Part shown: in pieces, positions 27,398 through 36,095 of the stretch
Numbering within the stretch: the stretch's first letter is position 1
Layout: each line of letters opens with the position of its first letter
Origin: an uncultured Holophagaceae bacterium
GTDB lineage: Bacteria; Acidobacteriota; Holophagae; Holophagales; Holophagaceae
NCBI GenBank assembly: GCA_903857495.1
Contig: CAIOFF010000035.1
Span: forward strand, 124,001-188,000
Length of the DNA stretch: 64,000 nucleotides
Direction: 5' to 3'
The notes under the pieces: generated by a model
Database searches by the model: none
What the model was told of the DNA's origin: nothing
What the model saw: only the letters and a program-made list of their open reading frames with translations
Made by a program: the position numbers and the translations under genes

Positions 27398-28237
27398 TTG
27401 GATCTCTGGCTGGCGGCCGCGTCGGGGAATCGTTTCGGCTACCTCTGGGCGGAAGAGGGTAAAGATTGCCCTGGAGCAAGCTACGCTCGAGCGCTGTGCC
27501 CAAAGGGGACGGGATTCGGTTTAGATGGCCTTTTTTTGATGCAAACACCCGGAACAGGGTCCTGGACCTTGGACCACTGGGATGCCGATGGTTCCAAGTC
27601 CTTTTGTTCCAACGGAAGCAGAGCCGCAATATGCCTCCAGGGGGCTCCCGAGGGCGGCCTGATCGAGGCCATCTCCAACGGCGAGCACATCCTGCTTCGT
27701 CGTGTCGGTGACGAGGTCGGCATCCGCATGCCCGAGGGTGCGGGCTTCGGCTTGTGCGAGGTGCCGATGCCGATGCCGCAGTCCGCGGGCTTCGGCTGGA
27801 TCGGCAATCCGCAGCTGGTGGTGCGCGTACCCTCGGTGGCCACACTCGACCTCGCCGCGTTCGCGCCGCCCCTTCGGCACCACACGGCGATCCCCGGCGG
27901 AACCAACGTGAACGTCGTCGAGGTGATCGCACCCGGCGAGGCGAGGATCCGCTCCTGGGAGCGCGGCGTGGAAGGCGAGACCTTGTGCTGCGGCACCGGA
28001 TGCGCGGTCGCCGCGGCCTGGCTGGCGCGCACCGAAGGCCTCGCTGGATGGCGCCTCCACACTGCCGGCGGCGAGGTGGTGACGGTCACGCTGGAGCTGG
28101 ACGCCAAGGGCGCCTGGCGGGAGCTGTGGCTCACTGGCCCCGTCCGCGACCTCGGTGTGGTGCATCCAGATCCCTCGCCGCTGCTGCGCTTGAGCGAGCA
28201 GCCGGCGCCCTCTTCGCCGTGGAACCCAACCTGCTAG
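27398..28237 (+). CDS. dapF: Diaminopimelate epimerase-like protein
   Basis: About 279 aa from a TTG immediately after the ftsB stop; the ATG 51 nt upstream overlaps ftsB and is less likely. DapF converts LL- to meso-diaminopimelate for lysine and peptidoglycan synthesis. The two active-site cysteines seem present: 'SFCSNGSRAA' (about C70, usual CGNGxR) and 'LCCGTGCAVAAAW'. Also 'GGTNVNVVEV' and 'RIRSWERGVEGET' match the family. It is divergent: the N-terminal 'MHGLGNDF' region reads 'LAAASGNRFGYL'. The first ~220 nt are less GC-rich than the rest of the gene. Assignment good, exact start uncertain. Confidence 0.75.
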   Translation: MDLWLAAASGNRFGYLWAEEGKDCPGASYARALCPKGTGFGLDGLFLMQTPGTGSWTLDHWDADGSKSFCSNGSRAAICLQGAPEGGLIEAISNGEHILLRRVGDEVGIRMPEGAGFGLCEVPMPMPQSAGFGWIGNPQLVVRVPSVATLDLAAFAPPLRHHTAIPGGTNVNVVEVIAPGEARIRSWERGVEGETLCCGTGCAVAAAWLARTEGLAGWRLHTAGGEVVTVTLELDAKGAWRELWLTGPVRDLGVVHPDPSPLLRLSEQPAPSSPWNPTC

Positions 28238-28314
28238 ACTGGTATGTTCCACACCCGAAGGGATTCCGAGATGCTTGGTTCGACGAGCGCCTGCGCGATG
28301 TTGAGGGCGGCCTG

Positions 28315-29094
28315 ATGCGCGCCCGGGTGGTGGCTCTGGCGAACCAAAAGGGCGGCGTTGGGAAGACCACGACGGCTATCAACCTGGCGGCCTCCCTCGC
28401 GATGATGGAGAAGATGGTCCTGCTGGTGGACTTCGATCCCCAGGGCCACAGCACCACGGGCCTGGGCTTCGCCAAGCCCGATCACCGCGCCGGCTCCTAC
28501 GCCCTCATGAAGGGTGCGCCGGCGGAGGCGCTGCTCCTCAGCACGGAGGTGCCGATGCTGCAGGTGCTCCCGGCGGGCAAGGATCTCGCACAGCTGGAGT
28601 TCGAGCTCTTCGAGATGCCCCAGCTCCAGGTGCTCAAGCAGGCCCTCGCGCCGCTCATCCATCGCTTCGACTACATCCTCATCGATCCGCCCCCCAGCCT
28701 CGGCATGATCACCCTCAACGCCCTCACGGCCTCGGACGAGGTCATCGTGCCCATGCCCTGCGAGTTCTTCGCCCTGGATGGTCTGGCGGAGCTGACCGAG
28801 ACCCTGCGCCGCATCCAGGCCGGTCCGAACCCTCGGCTCAAGCTGGGCGGCATCCTGCTCACCATGGCGGAGGAGCGCACCAACCTCGGCGCCGCGGTGG
28901 CCAGAGAGGTGCGCCACGCCTTCCCGGGCAAGGTCTTCGAGACCATGATCCCCCGGAACATCCGCCTGGCCGAAGCGCCCAGCCACGGCAAGCCGGTGGC
29001 CTTCTACGATCTGCGCTCGAAGGGCGCCCAGGCCTACCTCGCCCTTGCGAGAGAGTGGGTGGGCCAGGAGACACTGGCCAGGAGGGAAGCTTGA
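28315..29094 (+). CDS. parA: ParA/Soj chromosome-partitioning ATPase
   Basis: A 259-aa Walker-type ATPase that moves the ParB-origin complex. Start MRARVVALANQKGGVGKTTTAINLAA contains the deviant Walker A motif (KGGVGKTT). Also 'LLVDFDPQGHSTTGLG', 'YILIDPPPSLGMITLNALTASDEVIVPMPCEFFALDGLAEL' and 'GGILLTMAEERTNL'. The start has a GAGGG box; the longer ORF prefix is read through the end of dapF. The stop shares one base with the parB ATG (TGATG). Confidence 0.97.
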   Translation: MRARVVALANQKGGVGKTTTAINLAASLAMMEKMVLLVDFDPQGHSTTGLGFAKPDHRAGSYALMKGAPAEALLLSTEVPMLQVLPAGKDLAQLEFELFEMPQLQVLKQALAPLIHRFDYILIDPPPSLGMITLNALTASDEVIVPMPCEFFALDGLAELTETLRRIQAGPNPRLKLGGILLTMAEERTNLGAAVAREVRHAFPGKVFETMIPRNIRLAEAPSHGKPVAFYDLRSKGAQAYLALAREWVGQETLARREA

Positions 29095-29960
29095 TGATCC
29101 CGTTGAAGCGTCCGGCCCTGGGCCGGGGACTGACCTCGCTCATGAGCCAGATGGCGCCCGAGGACTCCCCCCAGCGGGAGCTGCCGCTCGGCAGCCTGCT
29201 GCCCAACCGGGCCCAGCCTCGCACCAACTTCGATGAGACCGCCCTGGACGAGTTGGCGGAGAGTCTCAAGCAGCACGGCATGGTGCAGCCCATCGTGGTC
29301 CGCAAGGTCGGCGAGCAGTTCGAGATCATCGCCGGCGAGCGCCGCTGGCGGGCGGCCCGCAAGGCCGGTCTTGCCATGGTCCCCGTGGTGATCAAGGAAG
29401 TCCCGGATGACCAGCTGCTGGAGATCGCCCTGGTGGAGAACATCCAGCGCCAGGAGCTGAATCCCATCGAAGAGGCCACCGCCTACTGGCAGCTGGGCGA
29501 GCACCTCCGTCTCACCCAGGAGCAGGTGGCGGACCGGGTCGGCAAGTCCCGCCCCCAGGTGGCCAACACCCTCCGCCTGCTGCGGCTCCCCGCCGAGCTG
29601 AAGCAGGATGTGGCCAAGGGACGACTCAGCACCGGCCACGCCAAGGTACTGCTGGGCGTCGCCGACCTGCGGCTCCAGGAGCAGCTGGCCCACGAAGTGG
29701 TGGCGCAGCAGCTGAGTGTCCGGGCGCTCGAGGCCCGCATCCAGCACCTCCAGAAGCTGGCCCGACCCAAGACCCGGAAACGGCATCCCCAGGACATCTT
29801 CATCAAGGCCGCCGCCGAGGAGCTCACCCAGTCCTGGGGCACCCACGTCGAGATCAAGTCCAAGGGCAAGTCCGGCACTCTGGTGATGCACTTCGGCAGC
29901 GAGGCCGAGCTCGACCGTCTCTTCGAGGCGCTCAAGTCCGGTCCGGCCAAGCGCCGCTAG
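29094..29960 (+). CDS. parB: ParB/Spo0J chromosome-partitioning protein
   Basis: A 288-aa DNA-binding CTP-switch protein that loads at parS sites. Residues 1-15 'MIPLKRPALGRGLTSLM' form the usual ParA-stimulating N-terminal tail. Then 'LPNRAQPRTNFDETALDELAESLKQHGMVQPIVV', 'QFEIIAGERRWRAARKAGL' (the GERRxRA CTP-binding motif), 'ALVENIQRQELNPIEEATAYWQL', and a helix-turn-helix around 'LTQEQVADRVGKSRPQVANTLRLLRLP'. The C-terminal ~70 residues are the dimerisation region. Translationally coupled to parA. Confidence 0.97.
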   Translation: MIPLKRPALGRGLTSLMSQMAPEDSPQRELPLGSLLPNRAQPRTNFDETALDELAESLKQHGMVQPIVVRKVGEQFEIIAGERRWRAARKAGLAMVPVVIKEVPDDQLLEIALVENIQRQELNPIEEATAYWQLGEHLRLTQEQVADRVGKSRPQVANTLRLLRLPAELKQDVAKGRLSTGHAKVLLGVADLRLQEQLAHEVVAQQLSVRALEARIQHLQKLARPKTRKRHPQDIFIKAAAEELTQSWGTHVEIKSKGKSGTLVMHFGSEAELDRLFEALKSGPAKRR

Positions 29961-29992
29961 GACCCGTTCCACGTCACCGGTAGGAGTCCGCC

Positions 29993-30847
29993 ATGTCGTC
30001 CTGGTTCGTCAAGAAGCGCCTGCAGAAGACCGCCGTCGAAGAGAAGACCGTCCGGGTCCCCGAGGGCCTGTGGATCAAGTGTGAGGCCTGCAAGGAGCTC
30101 ATCTACCGCAAGGAGCTGGTCAACACCCACAACGTCTGCCCCAAGTGCGGCTACCACTTCCGCATCGGTGTGGAGGAGCGCCTCGAGAACCTCATGGACG
30201 CCGGCTGGACCGAGCTGTTTGGGGAGCTGCGCAGCGCCGACCCCCTGGGCTTCGTGGCCATCAAGAGCTATAAGGACCAGCTGAAGAAGCTGGAACAGGA
30301 CGGCCAGACCGAGGATGCCGCGATCGTGGTGGAGGGCACCCTCTCGGGCCACCCCGTGGTAACCGCCATCATGAACTTCGACTTCCTGGCGGCCAGCATG
30401 GGGAGCGTCGTGGGCGAGAAGCTGCGCCTGGGTGCCGAGCGGGCCATCGAGAAGCAGTGCGCCTACCTCATTGTCAGCTGCAGCGGCGGCGCCCGCATGC
30501 AGGAGGGCACCCTCTCCCTCATGCAGATGGCCAAGGTGAGCGCGGCCCTGGCCAAGGTCGAGCGGGCGGGCCTGCCCTACCTCAGCATCCTGACCGATCC
30601 CACCACCGGGGGCGTCAGCGCCAGCTACGCCATGCTGGGCGATCTCAACATCGCCGAGCCCAAGGCCCTCATCGGCTTCGCCGGTCCCCGCGTCATCGAG
30701 CAGACCATCAAGCAGAGCCTCCCCGAAGGCTTCCAGCGGTCCGAGTTCCTGCAGGCGCACGGCATGGTGGACAAGGTCGTGAACCGGGACCACCTGAAGG
30801 ACTTCATCGCCGCCTGTCTGGCGTGGATGATGCCGTCGACCACCTGA
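29993..30847 (+). CDS. accD: Acetyl-CoA carboxylase carboxyltransferase subunit beta
   Basis: A 284-aa subunit of the enzyme that makes malonyl-CoA. N-terminal zinc ribbon 'KCEACKELIYRKELVNTHNVCPKCGYHF' (four Cys), then the crotonase-like carboxyltransferase fold with 'VTAIMNFDFLAASMGSVVGEKL', 'LIVSCSGGARMQEGTLSLMQMAK' and 'TDPTTGGVSASYAMLGDLNIAEPKALIGFAGPRVIEQT'. Full length for AccD. Followed 13 nt later by folC, a frequent pairing in bacteria. The alpha subunit accA is not in the window. Confidence 0.97.
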   Translation: MSSWFVKKRLQKTAVEEKTVRVPEGLWIKCEACKELIYRKELVNTHNVCPKCGYHFRIGVEERLENLMDAGWTELFGELRSADPLGFVAIKSYKDQLKKLEQDGQTEDAAIVVEGTLSGHPVVTAIMNFDFLAASMGSVVGEKLRLGAERAIEKQCAYLIVSCSGGARMQEGTLSLMQMAKVSAALAKVERAGLPYLSILTDPTTGGVSASYAMLGDLNIAEPKALIGFAGPRVIEQTIKQSLPEGFQRSEFLQAHGMVDKVVNRDHLKDFIAACLAWMMPSTT

Positions 30848-30860
30848 ACAGCGGCTCCCG

Positions 30861-32090
30861 GTGATCGGCGCGTTCCAGCCCAGCCACATCCCGCGCCTCC
30901 AGGAGCGGGGGCACCTCGGCATCAAGTGCGGACTGGAGAACATCCGCGCGCTGCTGGGCGGGCTCGGCCATCCGGAGGCGGGGTTCCCCGTCATTCTCAT
31001 CGCCGGGACCAACGGCAAGGGCAGCACCGGCGCCTTCCTGGCCCACATGCTCCGGGCTGCAGGCCTGATCGTGGGCTGGACCACCTCGCCCCACCTCACG
31101 GAGGTCACTGAGCGCATCTGGGTGGACGGCCAGCCCATCGGTACCGGTGCGCTGGACCTGCTGCTGGGGGAGGCCTTCGAGACCGAGGTTCGGCTGGGCC
31201 TGCAGGCCACCTACTTCGAGCTCATGATCACGGCGGCCCTGTCGGCGTTCCGCATGACCGGTGTGGAGGTGGCCATCCTGGAGGTGGGCATGGGCGGCCG
31301 CTGGGACGCGACCAACGGCACGGACCCCATCCTCACGATCGTCACCACCATCGGCCTCGATCACCAGGAGTACTTGGGCGACACCCGCGAGGCCATCGCC
31401 CGGGAGAAGCTCTGCACGGCCCGGGACGGCCGCCCGCTTGTGCTGGGGCCCTCGCTGGATCCGGACTGGATCCGTCCCCTGCTGCCCACCTCGCCCGTGC
31501 TGCATCCGGCGCCGCGGCTCGGTCCTGCCGACATCCGCTGGGACCACTCCCGGGTGGCCGGCAGGCACGTGGCGCTACCGGGCCTCCACCAGCTGGACAA
31601 CCTGGCCACGGCCTTCGAGGCGGTGCGGCAGCTCCAGGCGCTGGGGTTCCCTATCCCCGAGGAGCGCCTCTGGCCCGGGGTGGCAGCCACCCACTGGCCG
31701 GGCCGGCTCTGGAAGGTGCCCACGCTCTCCGGCGTGTGGATGGACGGCGCCCACAATCCCGAGGGAGCCCGGGCCCTGGCAGACCATGCCCTTGCCTGCG
31801 GGGTCCGGCCCCATCTCTTTTTCGGCGCCATGGGGGACAAGGATCTGGCGGGTGTGGCCCAGGAGCTGAAGCGCATGCGGCCCCTGTCGGTCACCTTTAT
31901 CCAGGGCGACGCGCCCCGCTATGCCAAGGCGGCCCCGCTGCGGGAGGCCTGGGGCCTGGAGGCGCCGCTGCTCAGCATCCGGGAAGCCGCTGCCCAGCTG
32001 CGAGCGTCGTCGGACGCGCCGCGGCTGGTGTCGGGGTCGCTCTATCTGCTGGGGGACCTCCTCCGGGAGCTGGGCATTCAGCCCTTCTAG
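30861..32090 (+). CDS. folC: Folylpolyglutamate synthase/dihydrofolate synthase
   Basis: A 409-aa Mur-ligase-family enzyme that adds glutamate to folates (and often to dihydropteroate). GTG start. It shows 'PVILIAGTNGKGSTGAFLAHMLRAAG' (P-loop), 'WTTSPHLTEVTERIWVDG', 'VAILEVGMGGRWDATNGTDPILTIVTTIGLDHQEYLGDTREAIAREK', and in the C-terminal domain 'GVWMDGAHNPEGARALADH' and 'LFFGAMGDKDLAGVAQEL'. Full length. It follows accD closely. Confidence 0.95.
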   Translation: MIGAFQPSHIPRLQERGHLGIKCGLENIRALLGGLGHPEAGFPVILIAGTNGKGSTGAFLAHMLRAAGLIVGWTTSPHLTEVTERIWVDGQPIGTGALDLLLGEAFETEVRLGLQATYFELMITAALSAFRMTGVEVAILEVGMGGRWDATNGTDPILTIVTTIGLDHQEYLGDTREAIAREKLCTARDGRPLVLGPSLDPDWIRPLLPTSPVLHPAPRLGPADIRWDHSRVAGRHVALPGLHQLDNLATAFEAVRQLQALGFPIPEERLWPGVAATHWPGRLWKVPTLSGVWMDGAHNPEGARALADHALACGVRPHLFFGAMGDKDLAGVAQELKRMRPLSVTFIQGDAPRYAKAAPLREAWGLEAPLLSIREAAAQLRASSDAPRLVSGSLYLLGDLLRELGIQPF

Positions 32091-32145
32091 GGAGCGGAGC
32101 CGCCAACTCCTAAGTCTTGGCCCCGGCCCTGCCGATAAGCCCCCC

Positions 32146-32811
32146 ATGCGGTGGTTTCTGCTCAGCCTTGGTCTCGCCGGACTCCTCGGAGCCCAGGTGC
32201 CCCTCCACATCGCTGCGGTGGAGCGCCGGGGCCCGCCGCCCTACGAGGTCGCGGACCGGATCTACGGTGTGGAGGGGGACCACGAGGGGCTCCGCGTGGG
32301 CGATCGGCTGCTCGTGAAGCGGGCCGACGCGGCGGTGATCCTGGGGCACCTCCGGGTGATCGAGAGCCGGCCCGGCCGCGCCAACGCGCTGTTCGAGCCC
32401 CTGGAAGCGAGCTACCCCATGAAGGGGGACCTGGTCCTGCGGTCGGAGCTGCGGCGCCTGCCCGCGGGGTCCACCCTGGATCCCGCGCCCCTGGTGTCGC
32501 TGCCCAAGCCGAAGGCCAGCGCGGAGCCGCCCCCCCGGGAAGGCTTGCTCTTCTTCCTGCCCGGCCGCTCGGACCTCAGCATCGGGGGTGTGCGGAAGCT
32601 GGAGACCTGGGTCGAGTCCTGGGGCGTCGGAGGACGCTGGGCGGTGCAGGTGCCCGCGACCAAGGGGATCAAGCCCGAGCTGCAGAAGCTGCGGGCCGAG
32701 TCCCTCCAGGCTGCCCTGCGGGCCCTGGGCATCGAGCTGGTGGCCGTGGAAACGGGCCTGCGGACCGCCGAGGGTCTCAACCACCCCACCTGGGTTCGCC
32801 ACTGGGACTGA
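32146..32811 (+). CDS. Exported protein with a degenerate OmpA-like C-terminus
   Basis: A 221-aa protein with a short signal peptide (MRWFLLSLGLAGLLGAQ). The first ~110 residues look like a beta-rich domain ('VEGDHEGLRVGDRLLVKRADAAVILGHLRVIES'). The C-terminal part, 'FFLPGRSDLSIGGVRKLETWVESW ... PELQKLRAESLQAALRALGIEL', follows the pattern of OmpA-family peptidoglycan-binding domains but without the clear NxxL..RA core residues and the GHTD motif. Role unknown; possibly envelope-associated. It lies 55 nt after folC and 55 nt before the DUF1573-like gene. Confidence 0.65.
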   Translation: MRWFLLSLGLAGLLGAQVPLHIAAVERRGPPPYEVADRIYGVEGDHEGLRVGDRLLVKRADAAVILGHLRVIESRPGRANALFEPLEASYPMKGDLVLRSELRRLPAGSTLDPAPLVSLPKPKASAEPPPREGLLFFLPGRSDLSIGGVRKLETWVESWGVGGRWAVQVPATKGIKPELQKLRAESLQAALRALGIELVAVETGLRTAEGLNHPTWVRHWD

Positions 32812-32866
32812 CCGCTGCGCAGGCGGCGCCGATTCGCCGCACACTGGAGACTCTCCGGGAACTGCC

Positions 32867-33892
32867 ATGCTCCTCCTGACCGCCCTGCTCCTGCTGCAAG
32901 AGCCGACTCCAGCCTTGAAGCCCGAGGCGGCTCCTCCGGCGCGCATCGAGCTGACCACACCCTTCCCGGCGCACCTCGGCAGTGTGGGTCCCCGGGAGGT
33001 GCGGGAAGCTGTCTTCGGAATCAAGAGCGTGCACGACCGCCCCTTCCGGTTCCGGGTGCTGGATCTCTCCCTGGGCGTGAGCCTGGACCCGGCCCAGCTC
33101 GCGGCACCCCTGCAGCCCGGGGAGGTCCGCATGGTGCGACTGCAGGTGGCCACGGAAGGCATGGAGGGCCCGGTGAAGGGAGCGGTGCGCCTGGGCACCG
33201 ACGACCCGGCCCAGCCCACCTACATCCTGCGCTACGACGTGGAGGTGCGCCCCGAGGTGAGCGTGGACAGCCTCCGCAAGAGCTTCGGCGAAGTGGCTCG
33301 GCATGAGCGCCCCGAGGCCCGCTACCGGTTCACCCGGGAGGGCGGCGAGCCCCTCAAGCTGGTGCTGGCCAGCGCCGTGCCCGCCTACCTCGACTTCGAG
33401 CTGCTCCATGAGGGCGCCAGCGCCGAGCTGCGGGTTCGGCTGCGGCCCGAGCGACTGGCGCCCGGCATGACCGCAGGGCTGGAGGTCCTGAAGGTGGCCA
33501 CCAATGGTCCCCGGCAGCCGCTGTTCACCCTCTACCTTGACTGGCGCCTCACGACGGCGGTGGTGCCCTCGCCCTCGCGGCTGGTGTTCGGCGACCGGAA
33601 GACCACGCGCCTGGAACTCGATCTGACCGCCCGCGACGGTAAGCCCTTCCGGATCCTCAAGACCACGATCGAAGGGAAGGGCTTCCGGGTCCTTGACGCC
33701 CCCGGTCCCGAGGCCCTCCAGCATCGGCTGCGGATCCAGCGCACTGGAACCACGGCAGAGGCTATGCTGATCCTCCAGTGCTCCAGCATGGATGAACCCC
33801 TGCGGGTGCCCCTGAGGTTCCTGGATCCCGAGGCCCGTCCGGCCACGGTGACCCCGCCGCCCGATCCGCTCGACGAACATCCCCACCATTAA
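32867..33892 (+). CDS. Exported DUF1573-like protein
   Basis: A 341-aa protein starting MLLLTALLLLQEPTPALKPEA, a short hydrophobic signal. The mature part consists of repeated immunoglobulin-like beta domains: 'FPAHLGSVGPREVREAVFGIKSVHDRPFRFRVLDLSLG', 'LQPGEVRMVRLQVATEGMEGPVKGAVRLGTDDPAQPTYILRYDVEV', and later 'PSRLVFGDRKTTRLELDLTARDGKPFRILKTTIEGKGFRV'. The first matches the DUF1573 pattern (loss of a common Cys-rich feature); these proteins are exported and functionally uncharacterised. The start follows 'CCGGGAACTGCC'. Confidence 0.65.
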   Translation: MLLLTALLLLQEPTPALKPEAAPPARIELTTPFPAHLGSVGPREVREAVFGIKSVHDRPFRFRVLDLSLGVSLDPAQLAAPLQPGEVRMVRLQVATEGMEGPVKGAVRLGTDDPAQPTYILRYDVEVRPEVSVDSLRKSFGEVARHERPEARYRFTREGGEPLKLVLASAVPAYLDFELLHEGASAELRVRLRPERLAPGMTAGLEVLKVATNGPRQPLFTLYLDWRLTTAVVPSPSRLVFGDRKTTRLELDLTARDGKPFRILKTTIEGKGFRVLDAPGPEALQHRLRIQRTGTTAEAMLILQCSSMDEPLRVPLRFLDPEARPATVTPPPDPLDEHPHH

Positions 33893-33928
33893 TAAGATGG
33901 TGGCCGCCCGCTCCCCCTGGAGGGACCC

Positions 33929-34840
33929 ATGGTCCTGATCGCCATCCTGCTCCTGCTCGTCGCCGGCATCGCCTGGCGCATGAAGACCAAGCTGGGCTTC
34001 CCGCTCTCGGCGCGACTCATCGTGGTCCAGTGGGTGACCCTGGCCCTGGGGCTGGTGGCCCTCCTCGCGTCCATGGCCGTGATCATCCCCCCGGGCCAGG
34101 CGGGGGTGGTGGTGCTCTTCGGCACCGTCCGGGCGCAGGTGCTGCCCGCGGGCCTGCACTTCATCAACCCCTTCTCCCAGGTGGTGGAGATGGAGGTCCG
34201 CACCCGCAACTACACCATGTCGGGCATCGCTGATGAGGGTCAGAAGAAGGGCGACGACTCCATCCCGGTGATCACGTCGGACGGCCTCACCGTCAAGCTG
34301 GACGCCACCGTCTTCTACCACCTGGACCAGGAGCGCTGCCCGAAGATCTACGAGAAGATCGGCACCGACGTGGAAGGCCAGATCCTCCGCAGCCAGATCC
34401 GCACCTCCCTGCGGGACGCCGCTGCGGGCCTGTCGGCCACGGAGCTCTACACCACCCACCGCATGGGCTTCGTGGAGAACGTCACCAAGACCCTCACCAC
34501 GGCCTTCAAGGAGCGGGGCATCGTGATGGAGCAGGTGCTGCTGCGCAACGTGCTGCTGCCCGACCAGATCACCAAGGCCATCAACGACAAGATCGCCGCG
34601 GACCAGGACGCCCAGAAGATGGCCTTCGTGCTGCAGAAGGAGAAGCAGGAGGCCGAGCGCAAGCGCATCGAGGCGGAAGGTCAGGCCAAGGCCCAGCAGA
34701 TCGTCAGCCAGAGCCTCACGCCCCAGATCATCGAGTACCAGCGCATCCAGGCCCTGCGGGACATCGGCGCCAAGGGCAACCTCATCATCACCCCCATGGG
34801 CGGCGCCACCCCCATGATCCAGGTGCCCGCCCGGAAGTGA
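33929..34840 (+). CDS. Prohibitin/SPFH-domain membrane protein
   Basis: A 303-aa protein. Two N-terminal hydrophobic segments ('MVLIAILLLLVAGIAW', 'VQWVTLALGLVALLASMAVII') are followed by the SPFH domain: 'IPPGQAGVVVLFGTVRAQVLPAGLHFINPFSQVVEMEVRTRNYTMSG', 'VITSDGLTVKLDATVFYHLD', 'RDAAAGLSATELYTTHRMGFVENVTKTLTTAF' and a coiled coil ('QKEKQEAERKRIEAEGQAKAQQIV'). This is the prohibitin/HflK-like class that forms membrane ring assemblies. Its stop is directly adjacent to the stop of the convergent protease gene. Confidence 0.9.
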   Translation: MVLIAILLLLVAGIAWRMKTKLGFPLSARLIVVQWVTLALGLVALLASMAVIIPPGQAGVVVLFGTVRAQVLPAGLHFINPFSQVVEMEVRTRNYTMSGIADEGQKKGDDSIPVITSDGLTVKLDATVFYHLDQERCPKIYEKIGTDVEGQILRSQIRTSLRDAAAGLSATELYTTHRMGFVENVTKTLTTAFKERGIVMEQVLLRNVLLPDQITKAINDKIAADQDAQKMAFVLQKEKQEAERKRIEAEGQAKAQQIVSQSLTPQIIEYQRIQALRDIGAKGNLIITPMGGATPMIQVPARK

Positions 34841-36040
34841 TCAGAGCGTAGGGAGGACCGGCCTGTCCGCCTTCTCTTTGGCGGGTGTGCCGGTCTTCTT
34901 CTTTAAATTCAAGGTCACTTTGATCAACTGATCCCCCCGTTGCACGTCGAAGACCACTTCGTCGGCGGGGGGTTCGAGCTCCAGCATGGCCATGAACTGG
35001 CCTTCGTTCTCGATGGCACGGCCCTGGTAGCCCAGCAGGATGTCGCCGAGCTGCTTGACCTTGCCTGTTTCATCTAGGTCCAGGGGGCGCAGGCCCGCCC
35101 GGCCCGCCGGGGAATCGGGTGCCACGGTGATCACCAGCAGCCCCTGCTTGAGGCCGAACTTCTGCTGGGCCACGGAGGCCGCCAGCACCTCGAAGCCCAT
35201 CCGGGGCGGCTCCAGCCTGCCCCGGGCGATGAGCTGGGGCACGATGTGGTTAAGGGTGTCGACGGGGATGGCGAACCCGACGCCCACAGACCCTTCGCCC
35301 TTGGTGGCCATGATGGCTGTGTTCATGCCGACGAGGCGGCCGCCGCTGTCCAGGAGGGGGCCCCCGGAGTTGCCCGGGTTCACAGCGGCGTCCGTCTGGA
35401 TGGCGTTCAGGATGCGGGTGTTGTAGCCCGTGTCGATCTCGCGGTCCTTGGCCGAGATGACCCCCCGGCTGAGGGAGTGGTCCAAGCCGAAGGGGTTGCC
35501 GATGGCGATGACAGTCTGGCCCACCTGGATCGTCTTGCTGTGCCCGAGGGGGATGGGCGGCATGGCGCCAAGGGGCGCGAAGACCTGGAGCACGGCAATG
35601 TCGTAGGCGAAGCTGGAGCCGATGACCCGGCCTTTGTAGGTCTTGCCGTCCGAGAGCGTGACTTCCGCTTCCTCTACCTCGCCGAGCCGCTTGCCGCCTT
35701 CCTCCACGGTGATGATGTGGTGGTTGGTGACCACGTGGCCCCACTCGTCCCAGACAAAGCCGGTGCCCCGGGCCGTGGGGATCTTGGTCTCATCCATGGT
35801 CCGCAGGTCCCGCACCGGGGCGACGGCCGACACGAACACCACGCTGGCCTTGGCCTCCTTGAAGCGGCGGATGGTGTTCCGCTCCTCGGCGCTGAGGGGT
35901 GCCGCCGGCGCGACCTTGCGCGGCCTGGCGTGGGCCCGGAAGCGCTGGATGGTGGCCTCCTCCGTGGGGGCCGGGGGCTTGGGCGGGGTCTGGGCGGCGA
36001 GGGCGAGGGCGGTCAAGGCAAGCAGGGTGGCGCGGATCAT
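34841..36040 (-). CDS. Trypsin-like serine protease with PDZ domain (DegP/HtrA-like)
   Basis: A 399-aa exported protease, start MIRATLLALTALALAAQTPP (signal peptide). The catalytic triad is visible: His in 'HVVTNHHIITV', Asp in 'SFAYDIAVLQVF', Ser in 'DAAVNPGNSGGPLLD'. The loop 'GNPFGLDHSLSRGVISAKDR' and 'GVGFAIPVDTLNHIVPQL' are standard for HtrA proteins. The C-terminal ~100 residues form a PDZ domain ('GLLVITVAPDSPAGRAGLRPLD', 'GDILLGYQGRAIENEGQFMAML'). Between the signal and protease is a basic linker. Divergent from the TPR gene with 55 nt between starts. Confidence 0.92.
   Translation of the reverse strand: MIRATLLALTALALAAQTPPKPPAPTEEATIQRFRAHARPRKVAPAAPLSAEERNTIRRFKEAKASVVFVSAVAPVRDLRTMDETKIPTARGTGFVWDEWGHVVTNHHIITVEEGGKRLGEVEEAEVTLSDGKTYKGRVIGSSFAYDIAVLQVFAPLGAMPPIPLGHSKTIQVGQTVIAIGNPFGLDHSLSRGVISAKDREIDTGYNTRILNAIQTDAAVNPGNSGGPLLDSGGRLVGMNTAIMATKGEGSVGVGFAIPVDTLNHIVPQLIARGRLEPPRMGFEVLAASVAQQKFGLKQGLLVITVAPDSPAGRAGLRPLDLDETGKVKQLGDILLGYQGRAIENEGQFMAMLELEPPADEVVFDVQRGDQLIKVTLNLKKKTGTPAKEKADRPVLPTL
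34856..34910 (+). terminator. Candidate terminator of the SPFH gene lying inside the degP-like 3' coding end
   Basis: Plus strand: GACCGGC ... TCCGCC, an 8-nt loop, then GGCGGG ... GCCGGTC, followed by TTCTTCTTTAAATTC. The outer 7-bp and inner 5-bp stems are separated by a small internal loop, and the T-rich tail is in the right place for termination of the plus-strand SPFH gene that ends 15 nt earlier. On the other strand the same bases encode the Lys-rich end of the protease. Confidence 0.45.
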
Positions 36041-36095
36041 GGGGGCTCCCAGGATGATTATGGTGCCACGGGGGGATGCTCTATCCTGGGAGGCG

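Noticed and set aside
29965-29980. parS-like sequence just after parB
   Set aside because: CGTTCCACGTCACCGG matches only about nine or ten of 16 positions of the usual parS palindrome and is not symmetric.
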